Below, piece by piece: positions 48,799-59,896 of a stretch of DNA of 64,000 bases. The DNA is from Dimorphilus gyrociliatus (lineage: Eukaryota; Annelida; Polychaeta; Dinophilidae). The notes beneath the pieces were generated by a model that was not told where the DNA came from, did not search any database, and saw only the letters and a list, made by a program, of their open reading frames with translations. How positions within the stretch are numbered: the stretch's first letter is position 1; each line of letters begins with the position of its first letter. A program made the translations under genes and the position numbers. The stretch lies in the NCBI GenBank assembly GCA_904063045.1, contig CAJFCJ010000009.1:1860968-1924967 (forward strand). Reading direction: 5' to 3'.

Positions 48799-51016
48799 CT
48801 ACGAGTCCAACTGATGATATCTAGCATACATTGCTTTTTTAACGGTATCCCGATAGCTATCGCCAGGCTCAACACTTACAGCGGCACCTCTTGCTCCTAA
48901 TCCTGCCTGAGATTGACGCATTTCTGCTTTGATGGGGGTTTGTATGCCTTGGCCTTTCCTTCCAAGTCCGCGTCCCTCTGACCAACCCATTTTCTGAAGT
49001 AGTTTGGACCCGATGTTGTCGTTATTTATGCCATCCGCTGTTGGCTGCTCGTAAGGCACGCTTGTACTTTCAGGTTCAAAACGTTCAAATCTACCTCCAC
49101 GATTAGGTTTAGGAGGTTCAGGCTGTCCATACTTCTGCCTACGTTCTGCAGCTCTATCTCTATATTTTGGGGCGGAATTTCTTAATCTCCACTCTTCCAG
49201 ATTCTTTTTATGCAAATCGGAAATAGCATTATGCTTCTGAAGAATTTCTTTCGAGTTGAATTGTCGTTTACATAATAGACATGCTAATTTGCTCCAATCT
49301 GTCAACTGCTCTTCTTTACAAGCAGTCAGTTCGCCTTGTTCGTCGCCACTATCACTGTCTCCACCGTATTGGGCAACAAGATTCGTGTTTGATGGAGTAG
49401 AAGATGATCCATTTGGAGAAGCAACCTGCGTTTCTTCCTCACTCACAACCTTATCTAGGAAGCTGGCACCAATGTCAGACGTTGCAGATTCTAAACGATT
49501 TGTGCTAGCTGCGTGAGCTTTAGCTTCTTTTTCAGCATCTTTTGTCTGATTCATTTTTTTAGCCCATTTCTCCATATCTTTTGCTATTTTATTAGCTACT
49601 TTGACTTTTTCTTTTTTAGTGTTATTCTGTTTAGGTATTTGTGATGAGGATTGTGAAGCTGATGATGCTGGCAAGTAAGTCATTCTGGTTGCGTCCCAAT
49701 AAAGCCATGCTTGTGTGTAAGAGTTGAAGTAGTATTGAGAATTACTGTCGTAGTAGAGGCCAGTAGCTGGATCATAATAGTAACCTGACTTTTCATCGTA
49801 AGTATAGGTTGAGATATCAGGTATAGAATAAGATGTCAGGCCATCACCAGTGGGTGGACTTACATAACTTTCTGATTTCTGTTCCGTCACTTTTTCAAGC
49901 TTCGTTCGCCTATCCAGTTTGGCTTGCTGGGCTTGCTGTATTGCAGCCTGTGCAACAGCTGCAGCTGCATTTGTACTTTTCCCCTCCTCTTGCATTTTAA
50001 AGTACGTAGCATAATCGTAAGTTTGTCCGGAACGATGGTCAGTGAATAAACCGGTTGATCTGTCGTACGTCACATCTAATTTCCTTGAGCTACAAACTGC
50101 TGCCGCTGATGGAAACGACACAGATGTTCTATTCAGTGTGGCCATGGTGGTACTGAAAGTATTCTTAGCAAAGTGAGCCATAACTACTTTACCATCAATC
50201 TCAAGTGGCTTATCTCTCAAATATTCTAACATTGCCTTGGATTCTGCAACAGAGGATAATTCTACAAATGCAAAACCTTTAGACACAGATGTTAATGTGT
50301 CCCTGATAACAGAAACGTTTGCAATTTGACATGCAGCAACTTCATGTAAAGCATCGCATAATTTTTCTTCTGTAGTAAGAGCGTCTAAACCTCGGAAAAG
50401 TAAAGTGTTACAAGGATTGACGCCCATTTGATCATAACCATCACCACCATCGCGCAATCTATCGCTTTCTTCTCGCGATATATTGCAACGAAAGCAAAAA
50501 TCTCGTTTTTTGAAGTTATGTACTCCACACTGAAACGCAGAAAGATTTGTTAAATTAAAGGCCTTTCCGGCTTATCAAAAATTATCACCTTAAAGCATGA
50601 CCAATCTGTTCTTATATCACTTGGAACACAATCTGGCGGTCGAACAGATTCTCTCGGTGCCGAAAAATGCATCGATACTTCATAATCTTCAAGCCATAAA
50701 ACTCCCTGTTAGAAGAAAAATTTCTTAAAACTAATGTTTTCAGATAAGATATGAGCACTCATGAGCTGTTGAAGGTTGTCAACCTGTTGTGTTTCCATCC
50801 AAGCTTGAGCTTCCTCATTACAGTCAAACTCAACGAAGGCGAAACCCCGTGACGCACCTGTTACATAGCCACCGCGATATGTTTAAATTTGTCTGATATT
50901 TTCACTCGATGATTTTGCTTTCGACGATCATTACTTACCGTATTTATTTGACTAATTTTTACAGTTATGTGTAATGCGTAATACAATTTTACATAATACA
51001 TTTTTTATGTATACAG

Positions 51017-51051
<35 letters not shown>

Positions 51052-51858
51052 AATATATATATTTATTTTTAATGCATATTATTAAAAATTTATTTAGTTG
51101 CATAGAAAGTAATTGAACACGTAAGATGTTCAATCTTAGGTATAATAAAGTTAAGACAGAGCGCAGAAGTTTGTAAATACAAAACAATTACTCTACCTGT
51201 GTCTTTTCTTTTCATCAAACGAACGTCCTTAATTGGAATGCTGAGAGCAAACAATTCAGTTTGCAACTGTAGGAAGATAAAAGAAGAGTTACAAAACTAT
51301 TGTTTTGGTCCGCTGTTAGCCAAAGTTCTTGTTCTTCTAGTCTTTTTTTTGCCTCTCTTTGGCAACAAACCTTATGCTCAGTTATGTGAAACGGCAAATT
51401 TTTCAACAGAATCGTATTTGTCGGCATATCACTGATCCATCTTTCACCACCTTCATAATATCTTGTTCTCTGTTCATAATCACGTTCGAAATCTCTATCA
51501 TTGTCTCTTTCTCTACTTCTGTCTCTATGCCGTTTCCTTTCATCCTTTGAATATTTTTCATCTCGATGAGGACTTCGATCTCTGTCACGTCTGCTGTAAT
51601 AGCTTCTATCTTTTCTATCTTCATACCTTTCCCTATTACAAGCAATCCCATTTATCGACATCAAAAGATTTTAGCTAGTGTTTATTACCTGTCTCGGTCC
51701 CTCTCATCTCTAACCCTGTCGTGACTCATTTCATTTCGTGATATAGAAATTTCTCTTCTCTCAAAAATGTCTTCTTTATTTCTTTGATACCTGTCGTCGT
51801 CTCTTTTGTCTCGACTACCCTTGGAAGGAACTTGAGCGTAGCTTTGCAGTTTCTGCAT
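48799..51858 (-). CDS. RBM5/RBM10: RNA-binding splicing regulator RBM5/RBM10
   Basis: A nuclear alternative-splicing regulator. The start is MQKLQSYAQVPSKGSRDKRD at 51858, after a TTTATAG acceptor. Domain order is complete. An RS/RD-rich N-terminus leads to RRM1 (TILLKNLPFHITEHKLQTE, VRLMKRKDTGASRGFAFVEF). Then come a RanBP2 zinc finger (DWSCFKCGVHNFKKRDFCFR), RRM2 (NTLLFRGLDALTTEEKL, SKGFAFVELSSV), an OCRE octamer-repeat domain (YTYDEKSGYYYDPATGLYYD), a C2H2 finger (LACLLCKRQFNSKEILQKH), and a G-patch (NIGSKLLQKMGWSEGRGLG). The end AMYARYHQLDS is as in vertebrates. From the zinc finger on, one exon of about 1.7 kb codes everything. RRM1 is split into short exons by a GTTTGT-donor intron and a 290-nt intron with a TA repeat. 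It shares a 430-bp upstream region with ELP2. Confidence 0.94.
51016..51062 (+). repeat. (TA)n microsatellite in an RBM5/10 intron
   Basis: A long TA dinucleotide run with small interruptions in the intron dividing RRM1. Probably polymorphic in length. Confidence 0.8.
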
Positions 51859-52288
51859 AGCCTATAAACAGTAGATGCTATCAACACTTAGGACTTAGAA
51901 ATATAATAGTTTTCGGTTAGATTTATGAGAGACATTTTGTAGTAAAAACAGTTTACATCACGCATATATTCCGCAATTTTACGTTTATTAGACGCACAGC
52001 GCATGCGTGAAGCCAAATAGAATCATTCGCTTATATTTCGTTGGAAAATCATAACTTAAACTTATCCTTACCTAAATTAAATTAGCTCCTTTCTCTTCCC
52101 TGCGATATACTTTAGAGTTTAACAATATTCGTTAACGACAATGCACCACTTGTCTAGATATATTATCGAATGAAAGACAAGCCCGTGGTATTGTTCTCAA
52201 TTGAAACCAGTTTAATACAGTTAGGCTACATTGGACTGGTTCCCTTCAGAGACAGCAGACTAAGTTGAACAACATTTTGCTCCGGAGA
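51859..52288. promoter_or_regulatory. Divergent RBM5/10-ELP2 promoter
   Basis: A 430-bp head-to-head region. It contains the palindrome-like GCGCATGCGT (51999-52008), a close match to the NRF-1 consensus typical of bidirectional housekeeping promoters in animals. Local GC content is higher than in the surroundings. A 5' UTR intron for RBM5 probably ends at the TTTATAG before its ATG. Confidence 0.5.
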
Positions 52289-55200
52289 ATGAAACCCATG
52301 TTGTCAATTAAAAATAGTTACGTTAGTAGCTCTTGTAACAAATGTCCTCACACTTTAGATTGGATAAACAATGGTTATGTATGCTATGGTACTAATAATG
52401 GTCTAGCTTATTATCAACCTTTTGTGAGTAACTTTTAATTAGAAGTTTTTATGACAGTTGTGAGTGATAACGGACAATTTATATGTTTATAGGAATTAAC
52501 TGGTGATTTAAAAACTGTGGCAGCCCATAATGGTACTGTTAATTGTGTTCGTTGGGTAAAGACTGGATGTAAAGGTACGAATTTTTATATATAATATAAA
52601 TTAGCTCACTTTTTTCTAACTTTTAAGGTGAACCAGATACACTAGTTGCGGCATCTTCAGATAAAACTGCTTCTGTTTGGAAGCTAACAGACAATACAGT
52701 TTGTTGTTTAAAATTCAGACAAATGCAACACTAATTTCTGAATTTTAACTGATATTTTAGTTAACAAACGTCGGCAGGCTTATAGGTCATACATCTCCCG
52801 TTAATATTTGTGTTGGAGCTTTTGATCCAGCAATTGGTCTGATAATAGCAACTGGTTCAGCCGATTCAACTATAAAAATATGGACCAAAACTGATGAAAT
52901 GAGTTAGTTTCATCTTTTTCACACTATGTATTTTTAATATAGCTACTTTTCTATTGTTAAAGATGATAACTATGAGTGTATTGAAACTATATCTCTTGGA
53001 AATGGTTTTGCCTTGTCTATGGATTATTTCTTCCTTCCAGAAACAGAATGTTTATGTCTTGCTTGCGGTTGTGATGATTTTAAAATACATTTGTATTACC
53101 AATCAGACAATAAAGTTAGTTTAGCAGAATTTATTATGTGCTTATATTAGTTGTGTTTTATTTATAGTTTAAATTACTTTCGAGCTTAGTTGGTCATGAA
53201 GACTGGGTCAGATCTATTGATTCGACACAGGACGGCAAGTATTTTTTCTATTCTTGAGGTTTAAAAATATATATATTTTTTTTCCAGAAAATGGAGATAT
53301 ATTGCTAGTATCTGGAAGTCAGGATTGTTTTGTAAGAATTTGGCGTATGTCGCGACGTTTAAATATTGTCACTGAGGAAAAAAAATCGTCTACAAATATA
53401 GATTTTGAAATTAAGCAAAAAGAATTTATTTCATCTACGGATTATAGTCCACCATTACATTTTGCTATTTCAGTCGAATCAGTTTTGCTAGGCCACGAAA
53501 ATTGGATTTATTCTACAAAATGGTTTTATCTAAATGAATCAAAGCTTTCCATAGTATCGGCTTCAATGGATAAAACTCTAGTTATTTGGCAGCAAGGAGA
53601 ATCTGATGAACTTTGGGTTGAGAAATCTCGTCTAGGTGATGTTGGAGGAAATACTTTAGGATTTTATGACTGTAAACCAGCCCCGGATGGTTCAGCACTG
53701 CTAGCTTATAGCTTTCATGGAGCTTTTCACATGTGGCTTTATGATGAAGGTCTTGGAACCTGGAAAACAGGACTGACTGTCGGTGGCCATTTCGAGGAGG
53801 TTCAAGATATAGCATGGGAACCAAAATTCGGTGCATTCTTATTATCGGTTAGTTCGGATCAAACTACTCGTTTACATGCAAAATGGAAAAAAGCTGACAA
53901 GGTAAGATATACTTTAATAATAAAGTTATTGCACACTTTATCAATAATACTTACTAATTTTAGACATCATGGTATGAGATGGGTAGACCTCAAGTTCACG
54001 GCTATGATATGAAATGTATAGCACCCGTAAATTCTTTGACGTTTGCGTCAGGCGCAGACGAAAAAGTTATAAGAGCTTTCAGGCCGGCAAAAAATTTTCT
54101 TAGAAATTTCAATAAATTAACGGGTACAGCATTCTTTACAGAGGATGATATAAAAGTTCGTACAAAACTACGTAATAGTTTGATAGTATAATAAATACAT
54201 TTTTTTATTTATTTAGGAACAGCCAGAAGGAGCATCAATACCTGCTTTAGGTTTATCAAATAAGTCAGTTTATGAAACCGAAAAGGCAGAAAAAGTTGAA
54301 ACGCAAAATTTAGAAAATTATTTCTCTCCTATTCACCTTGAAGGTGTTTATTTTTAATATTATACTGTATTACAATCAAATATTATTTACCTTAACAAAA
54401 ATATGATTACAGAGCCGCCAACTGAAGAGAATCTTGTTCAAAACACCTTATGGCCAGAAATAGTAAAGTTATACGGACACGGTTATGAAATTTTTGCACT
54501 TGCAGCTCGTAATGATGGAGGAATTTTAGCGTCAAGTTGCAAGGTTGGGGGAAAATATTAAAGTTATAAAAAATATTTATTTATTTAATTATGTTTGCTT
54601 TTTTTAAATTTTAGGCAGCCAAAGCTGAACATGCTTCGGTTATCTTATGGAATACTTCAAATTGGGAAATTTTTCAAAAATTAAGCTATCACAATTTAAC
54701 TGTCACTGACATATCTTTCTCTCATGACGGTCAACATATACTGTTAGTGTCTAGAGATAGAACATGGAGTTTATTCTCAAATATCGAAGGTTTGTTTAAG
54801 TTTAAAACACTTAAGATAAAAATCTGATCAAATTGATTATTTATTAAACTATTAATAATTTTCTTAGGAAAATACGAACTGACATCATTTACTGATAAAA
54901 AGACAGCTATTCATTCAAGAATTATATGGTGTTGCGCGTGGTCTCACGATGATGCATTTTTCATAACTGGTTCTCGTGATAAAAAAGCAATTGTTTGGAG
55001 CAAAAGCGAAAATTCAGATAAATTTATTGCCTGTGATATAACTTTGCAATTGTCAGATTCAATTACCGCTATTGATTTAGCACCTAAATTAGTCAATGAC
55101 GAATATGTGGCATTGTTCGGATTGGATAATGGTGAAATGCTATTATACACATTCACAAAGGTTTCATCATGGACATTAAAGTTCTCCCTCAGTAGAAGGT

Positions 55201-55401
55201 AAATGTTCATAAAATTCAGGTGGAAAAAGCTATCTCATTATATAATTTATGTTCTCTTGACCTTTCAGTTTTGGCCATCAAAATACAGTTAAACGAATTC
55301 GATTCAAGCCTACCTACGACAAAGACAAAGACCCTCTAACAGTTGCTTCCTGTTCGGTAGACCACAGCGTAAAAATATATGAGATTATGAGTGTTCAGTA
55401 G
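52289..55401 (+). CDS. ELP2: Elongator complex protein 2
   Basis: A double WD40 beta-propeller scaffold of the Elongator complex, which carries out the cm5U/mcm5 class of tRNA wobble-uridine modification. About eleven exons run from [15 protein letters not shown] to KIYEIMSVQ. Conserved landmarks agree with human ELP2 in order: [177 protein letters not shown], and [13 protein letters not shown]. Intron 3 has a GTTTGT donor. Middle exon edges near 53110-53290 and 54200-54410 are my reading from frame and consensus. No domain appears lost. Confidence 0.94.
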
Positions 55402-55412
55402 TCCTCGTATGC

Positions 55413-55562
55413 TCAAGAATCAAATGTATCCGAAAAGATAAGTGATGTACGTCTTGGGTGGCCGAGGCCACACACAACGTAGCCTTTCTTACTCACGTCC
55501 GAATGGGCCGTCAAACGAGTGCCAGCGTCGCCGCAGTTCGTATTAAAATCGAACATAAACAT
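55413..55562 (-). other. GC-rich patch downstream of ELP2 with short open frames on both strands
   Basis: About 100 bp (55445-55545) of clearly GC-rich sequence in otherwise AT-rich DNA, directly after the ELP2 stop. It contains the perfect inverted repeat GTGGCC-GA-GGCCAC (55458-55471). On the minus strand a 49-codon frame starts at ATG 55562 and ends at TGA 55413, with segments NCGDAGTRLTAHSDVS and GYVVCGLGHPRRTS. It also holds a strong GTGAGTAAG donor-like site. On the plus strand a 33-codon frame from the ATG in GATGTACG is open as well. It could be a structured noncoding RNA, a conserved UTR element, or a short coding exon. I cannot decide. Confidence 0.35.
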
Positions 55563-55622
55563 TTTTGTATGAGTTTGTAAATATATATTTTTGAAAATAA
55601 AGATATCTTTTCCAATTTCGAA

Positions 55623-56683
55623 ATGTTTTTTATGCGATTTATACTTATTTTACAATTTGGATTAACTATTAAAGTTTATCGGCCAGTTAGCTATGTAAAT
55701 TGCGGTAAGATATTGAAAGTTTTTTCTATAGTAATAATCTCTTAATTAAGATCAAATGAAATTCTTCCAGGTAAGCAAAACTCTTCTGTTCTAATTGAAG
55801 CATTTAAAGCTCGACCTCTACCAATATTTACCCCTGGAAATTTAAGAATTAACAGCATAATTAATATTACACGAGATCTTCCTGATAAAATAGCTGTGCA
55901 AGTAAGAGTAGAACGATATTTTTTTGGTTTCTCAATCACTTTACCCTGTTTGGATGGATCCCTAGCACCTTGGTAGGTATTTTTTGCTTAAAGATAATTG
56001 TTTCCTCTTTTTTTTTTACTTCCTTTGGTTTATATCGGTTTTTTAGTATTTTGTCTAGTATATTGCAAAAAGGCCACCCACTTTGAACGAATTCGATTGG
56101 TAAATATGTTAGAATATTTTAACCAATCAGTATTCACTGCAATTATAATTATATACAGTATATTATAATTTTTGCCAATGTTATTATTGTTATTATTGTT
56201 AATGTTAACATTTGTAGTACTCTACAACACGTTTGCGAACGTTTAGACGAACTGAATAGATTTCGAAAGAGATGCCCACCATTCTACAGAAGGCGAGGGC
56301 TGCCATGCAAATGCAATCAATTTAAGGTTCTCTTTTTTCAAATGCAACTCATTTAAATGAAATACTAGAAGAAAAGTAGTAAAGATTAATTTTTCTTTGG
56401 TTTCGACAATAGAAAGGCATCTACCAACTAAATAAAATTCGATTTAAACTTCCAAAGATGAGAGGTTTATGGGCTTTTCTCGCAAAGGTTTGATCGAAAT
56501 AAAAAAAAAGAAAAGAAAATAAAACTTTTAACTATTAAAAATAAAAAGGGTGAATACAAAATAAAGATTACGGCTACAGATGAAGATACTCTTGAAGAAT
56601 TAACATGCCTCGAAATTTCCTTTAGAATGCGATTAAGAAAAAAAACCAGCTGGTGGCCTTTTAGAAAGACAAAAGAAACATAA
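55623..56683 (+). CDS. GM2 ganglioside activator-like ML-domain lipid-binding protein
   Basis: A secreted or lysosomal lipid-transfer protein. Human GM2A lifts glycolipid from membranes for beta-hexosaminidase. Five exons (55623-55704, 55771-55972, 56218-56326, 56413-56487, 56549-56683) give 200 residues (human 193). The signal peptide is MFFMRFILILQFGLTIKVYR. The mature part begins PVSYVNCGKQNSSVLIEAFK and keeps PLPIFTPGNLRI. The cysteine pattern is intact: SITLPCLDGSLAPC, TLQHVCERLDEL, KRCPPFYRRRGLPCKCNQF, and a final LTCLEISFRMRL. Introns 1 and 2 are phase 1 and 2; the other two are phase 0. The tail is basic (RKKTSWWPFRKTKET), unusual for GM2A. One donor is GTTTGA. The assignment rests on cysteine spacing and on the PGN and LPCKC motifs. 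Confidence 0.82.
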
Positions 56684-57015
56684 AGACAAACTTAAAGTTT
56701 ATATGTTAGGTATTTGAAAAGGAAATAACAATTCAAGAAGAAAAAGCTGAACAATTTATTATATTTAAGAAAGCTATACAATAGAATATTTCTGCTTTTA
56801 AGATTAATTGTAGTAATAATCCTGAAATAAACATACTTCACAAATGCCTACTTACTAAGCCAGATCACTTAAAGTCTTAGGTATTGGATTAGCGGTTCAA
56901 AATTAAGAGTTACGCAGTAAATGTATATTTTGTCTAACTTTTATTTTTGAAACGGAATAGATAAAAAGAACAAAGTACTTTTAATTTTATTTGAAGCAAG
57001 ATCTATTCCATAAAA
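56684..57015. other. Intergenic between GM2A-like gene and THTKSSS-repeat gene
   Basis: 332 bp, same-strand neighbours, AT-rich. No further exon or RNA gene recognised. Confidence 0.4.
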
Positions 57016-58114
57016 ATGAGCGGTGAAAAAAAAAAAATAAACAAAAAGTTAACTGAAGAAGATATTAAGGAATTAACTGAAAGACTTTATACGACCCACA
57101 CCAAAAGTTCTAGTGCAGATCCTTATGCTAATGCAGCTGTGGCTCAAGACAAGATTTCCAAGAAGGTATTTATATAAACGAATTTATCAGTTGTTTATGT
57201 ACGTTTTTTATAGGCTGTTTGCAGTATTTATATAGACTGTAATTGCGTATTTAATTAAGATATATAACTGTTTTTCTCTATACGCAATATATAGGTAAAT
57301 GATTCCAAAGAGGTTGAGAATATTACGAATCGACTTTATAGCTCTCATACTAAATCTAGTTCGATTTCATCTGGAGATAATAACACACCCGTTCAAGATT
57401 CAATTAGTCGAACTGGAGTTACCAGCAATGACCTGACTAACATTATCGACAGATTGCATACTGTAAGTTAGCCTATAAGACAAATGGGATATTTGTTAAA
57501 AGTAAATATTCAATTCAAATGTTTTCAACAGACACACACACAATCTAGTAGTGGAGCTGTAGGGCATCAAAGACCGAGGGATACCATTTCCAAACCTTTC
57601 GAGAGCGAAGAAGATGTAAGTAAATCTTTTATTCTTATTATTAGCTTAAATCCTTTTTCAATACATTATTATTGTCGTCTTTTCTTCAATTGTATGTCTT
57701 ATTCAATAAGAAAAAAAAATTAAGCCTATATTTATTCTACAGACGAAGCAAATAGTTGATCGTTTACACAAAACGCATACGAAGAGTAGCTCGGGAGGTG
57801 AGCTATGTAAAATCTATGAGCCAAAGACCCCACAGAACTACGGAACGAAAGCTTATCCTGTCATCGAAGGCTTAGATACAAGATTCAGAGAGAAAACTGC
57901 CCCAAAAGATAAAGTAAAGGATATCATAAACAAAATGCATACTTCACATACAGTCTGCTCCGAGTTGCATACCTCAAAGAAAAATGCTTCAATTTTACTG
58001 TATCCGGAGAGGACAATCCTTATGAATAACGTAGATCGAATCGTGCGATTTCAAGACACTGGAGCGATAGATCGACAAGGCATGTTAGGGCGAACCGAAA
58101 AATGGTACTTTTGA
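57016..58114 (+). CDS. Tandem-repeat protein with RL(Y/H)xxHTKSSS motif, unknown
   Basis: Four exons (57016-57165, 57295-57462, 57532-57615, 57743-58114), all introns phase 0, 257 residues. The protein is hydrophilic without signal peptide, membrane segment or known domain. A motif recurs about every 40 residues: TERLYTTHTKSSSA (from residue 21), TNRLYSSHTKSSSI (61), IDRLHTTHTQSSSG (101), VDRLHKTHTKSSSG (139), and a decayed INKMHTSHTVCSEL (about 190). Each repeat ends an Ile/Leu-rich short helix (EEDIKELTERL, KEVENITNRL, DLTNIIDRL). Two copies lie near exon borders and one is split exactly at RLHT|THTQ, suggesting exon duplication. The C-terminus (LYPERTILMNNVDRIVRFQD) has no repeat. The short-period, conserved, charged repeats recall microtubule-binding ciliary proteins, but that is inference. 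Confidence 0.65.
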
Positions 58115-58297
58115 CCATCTGAAGGTCAAAGGAGAATTTTCTTTTGAATGATCGAACTATCACACAATATTATGTAAACTCTTGTTTTTCAATTGGAAAA
58201 TGGGTTCTATCTGTATTACTTGTGTTGATTCGATGAAATTTCAAATTTCAGCATTAAAAAAAAAGATATATGTGTAAACTATGCTTGTCTTGAAGAT

Positions 58298-59231
<934 letters not shown>

Positions 59232-59896
59232 TCCTATATGCTAACTAGATGATCTCAGTTTCAATACTGATCGTCTATCAAGACGCAGTCAGAAAATGTA
59301 CCATCGCACCCTATTGTCGTCTGCTAATATAGTAGATATGTCGACAAGCTTTTATATTATTTTGTACTATTTTGGCGGTAAATTTGAAAATACTTATCAA
59401 AAGCCTTTTATTTAATATTTACCCTTCAATTGCCTAATTTCCAGCTACAGTTTTAATAATTAAGGAAAAAATATCATGTAATTTTTTTTATTTTTTACAT
59501 ATAAAACATGTATAAGTGTAAAATATAATAGTGTTTTTTGTTCATAAGATGTCTAAATATTCTCTTATATGTTTTTGTACTAAGACTGGAAATTTTATCA
59601 ATAGAAGTAAACTTGAAAATTTTTGCACGTAGACCACTCACGTATCCTAATTGTGTCAAAAATATCTGTGTCAAGTTATTTTTAAAGGTCTAATAAATCA
59701 GAATCTGCTTAACAGTGTTTTATAAAAAGCTTTAATCGCTTTCCTAACATGTTAAAGATATATTTATAGGACTTTTATTTTTATAAGATAATTTTTATAA
59801 GTAAAATGTTCCATCACTCAAAGGGACACTGTGAAACGTTGGAATCATATTTTCCAATTTCGTTCGAAAACCAGTACATAGAACGTTTGCCAAAAT
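59232..59896. promoter_or_regulatory. Divergent EGLN/CARNMT1-like upstream region
   Basis: A 665-bp head-to-head region. The EGLN ATG is preceded by an ATATAG acceptor-like site. On the right, a 32-codon upstream frame starts at ATG 59806 and overlaps the CARNMT1-like start in another frame (stop 59902-59904). No canonical hypoxia element was pursued in detail. Confidence 0.35.

Noticed and set aside
51463-51678. Rightward frame rich in His/Phe
   Set aside because: Antisense to the RS/RD-rich N-terminus of RBM5/10.
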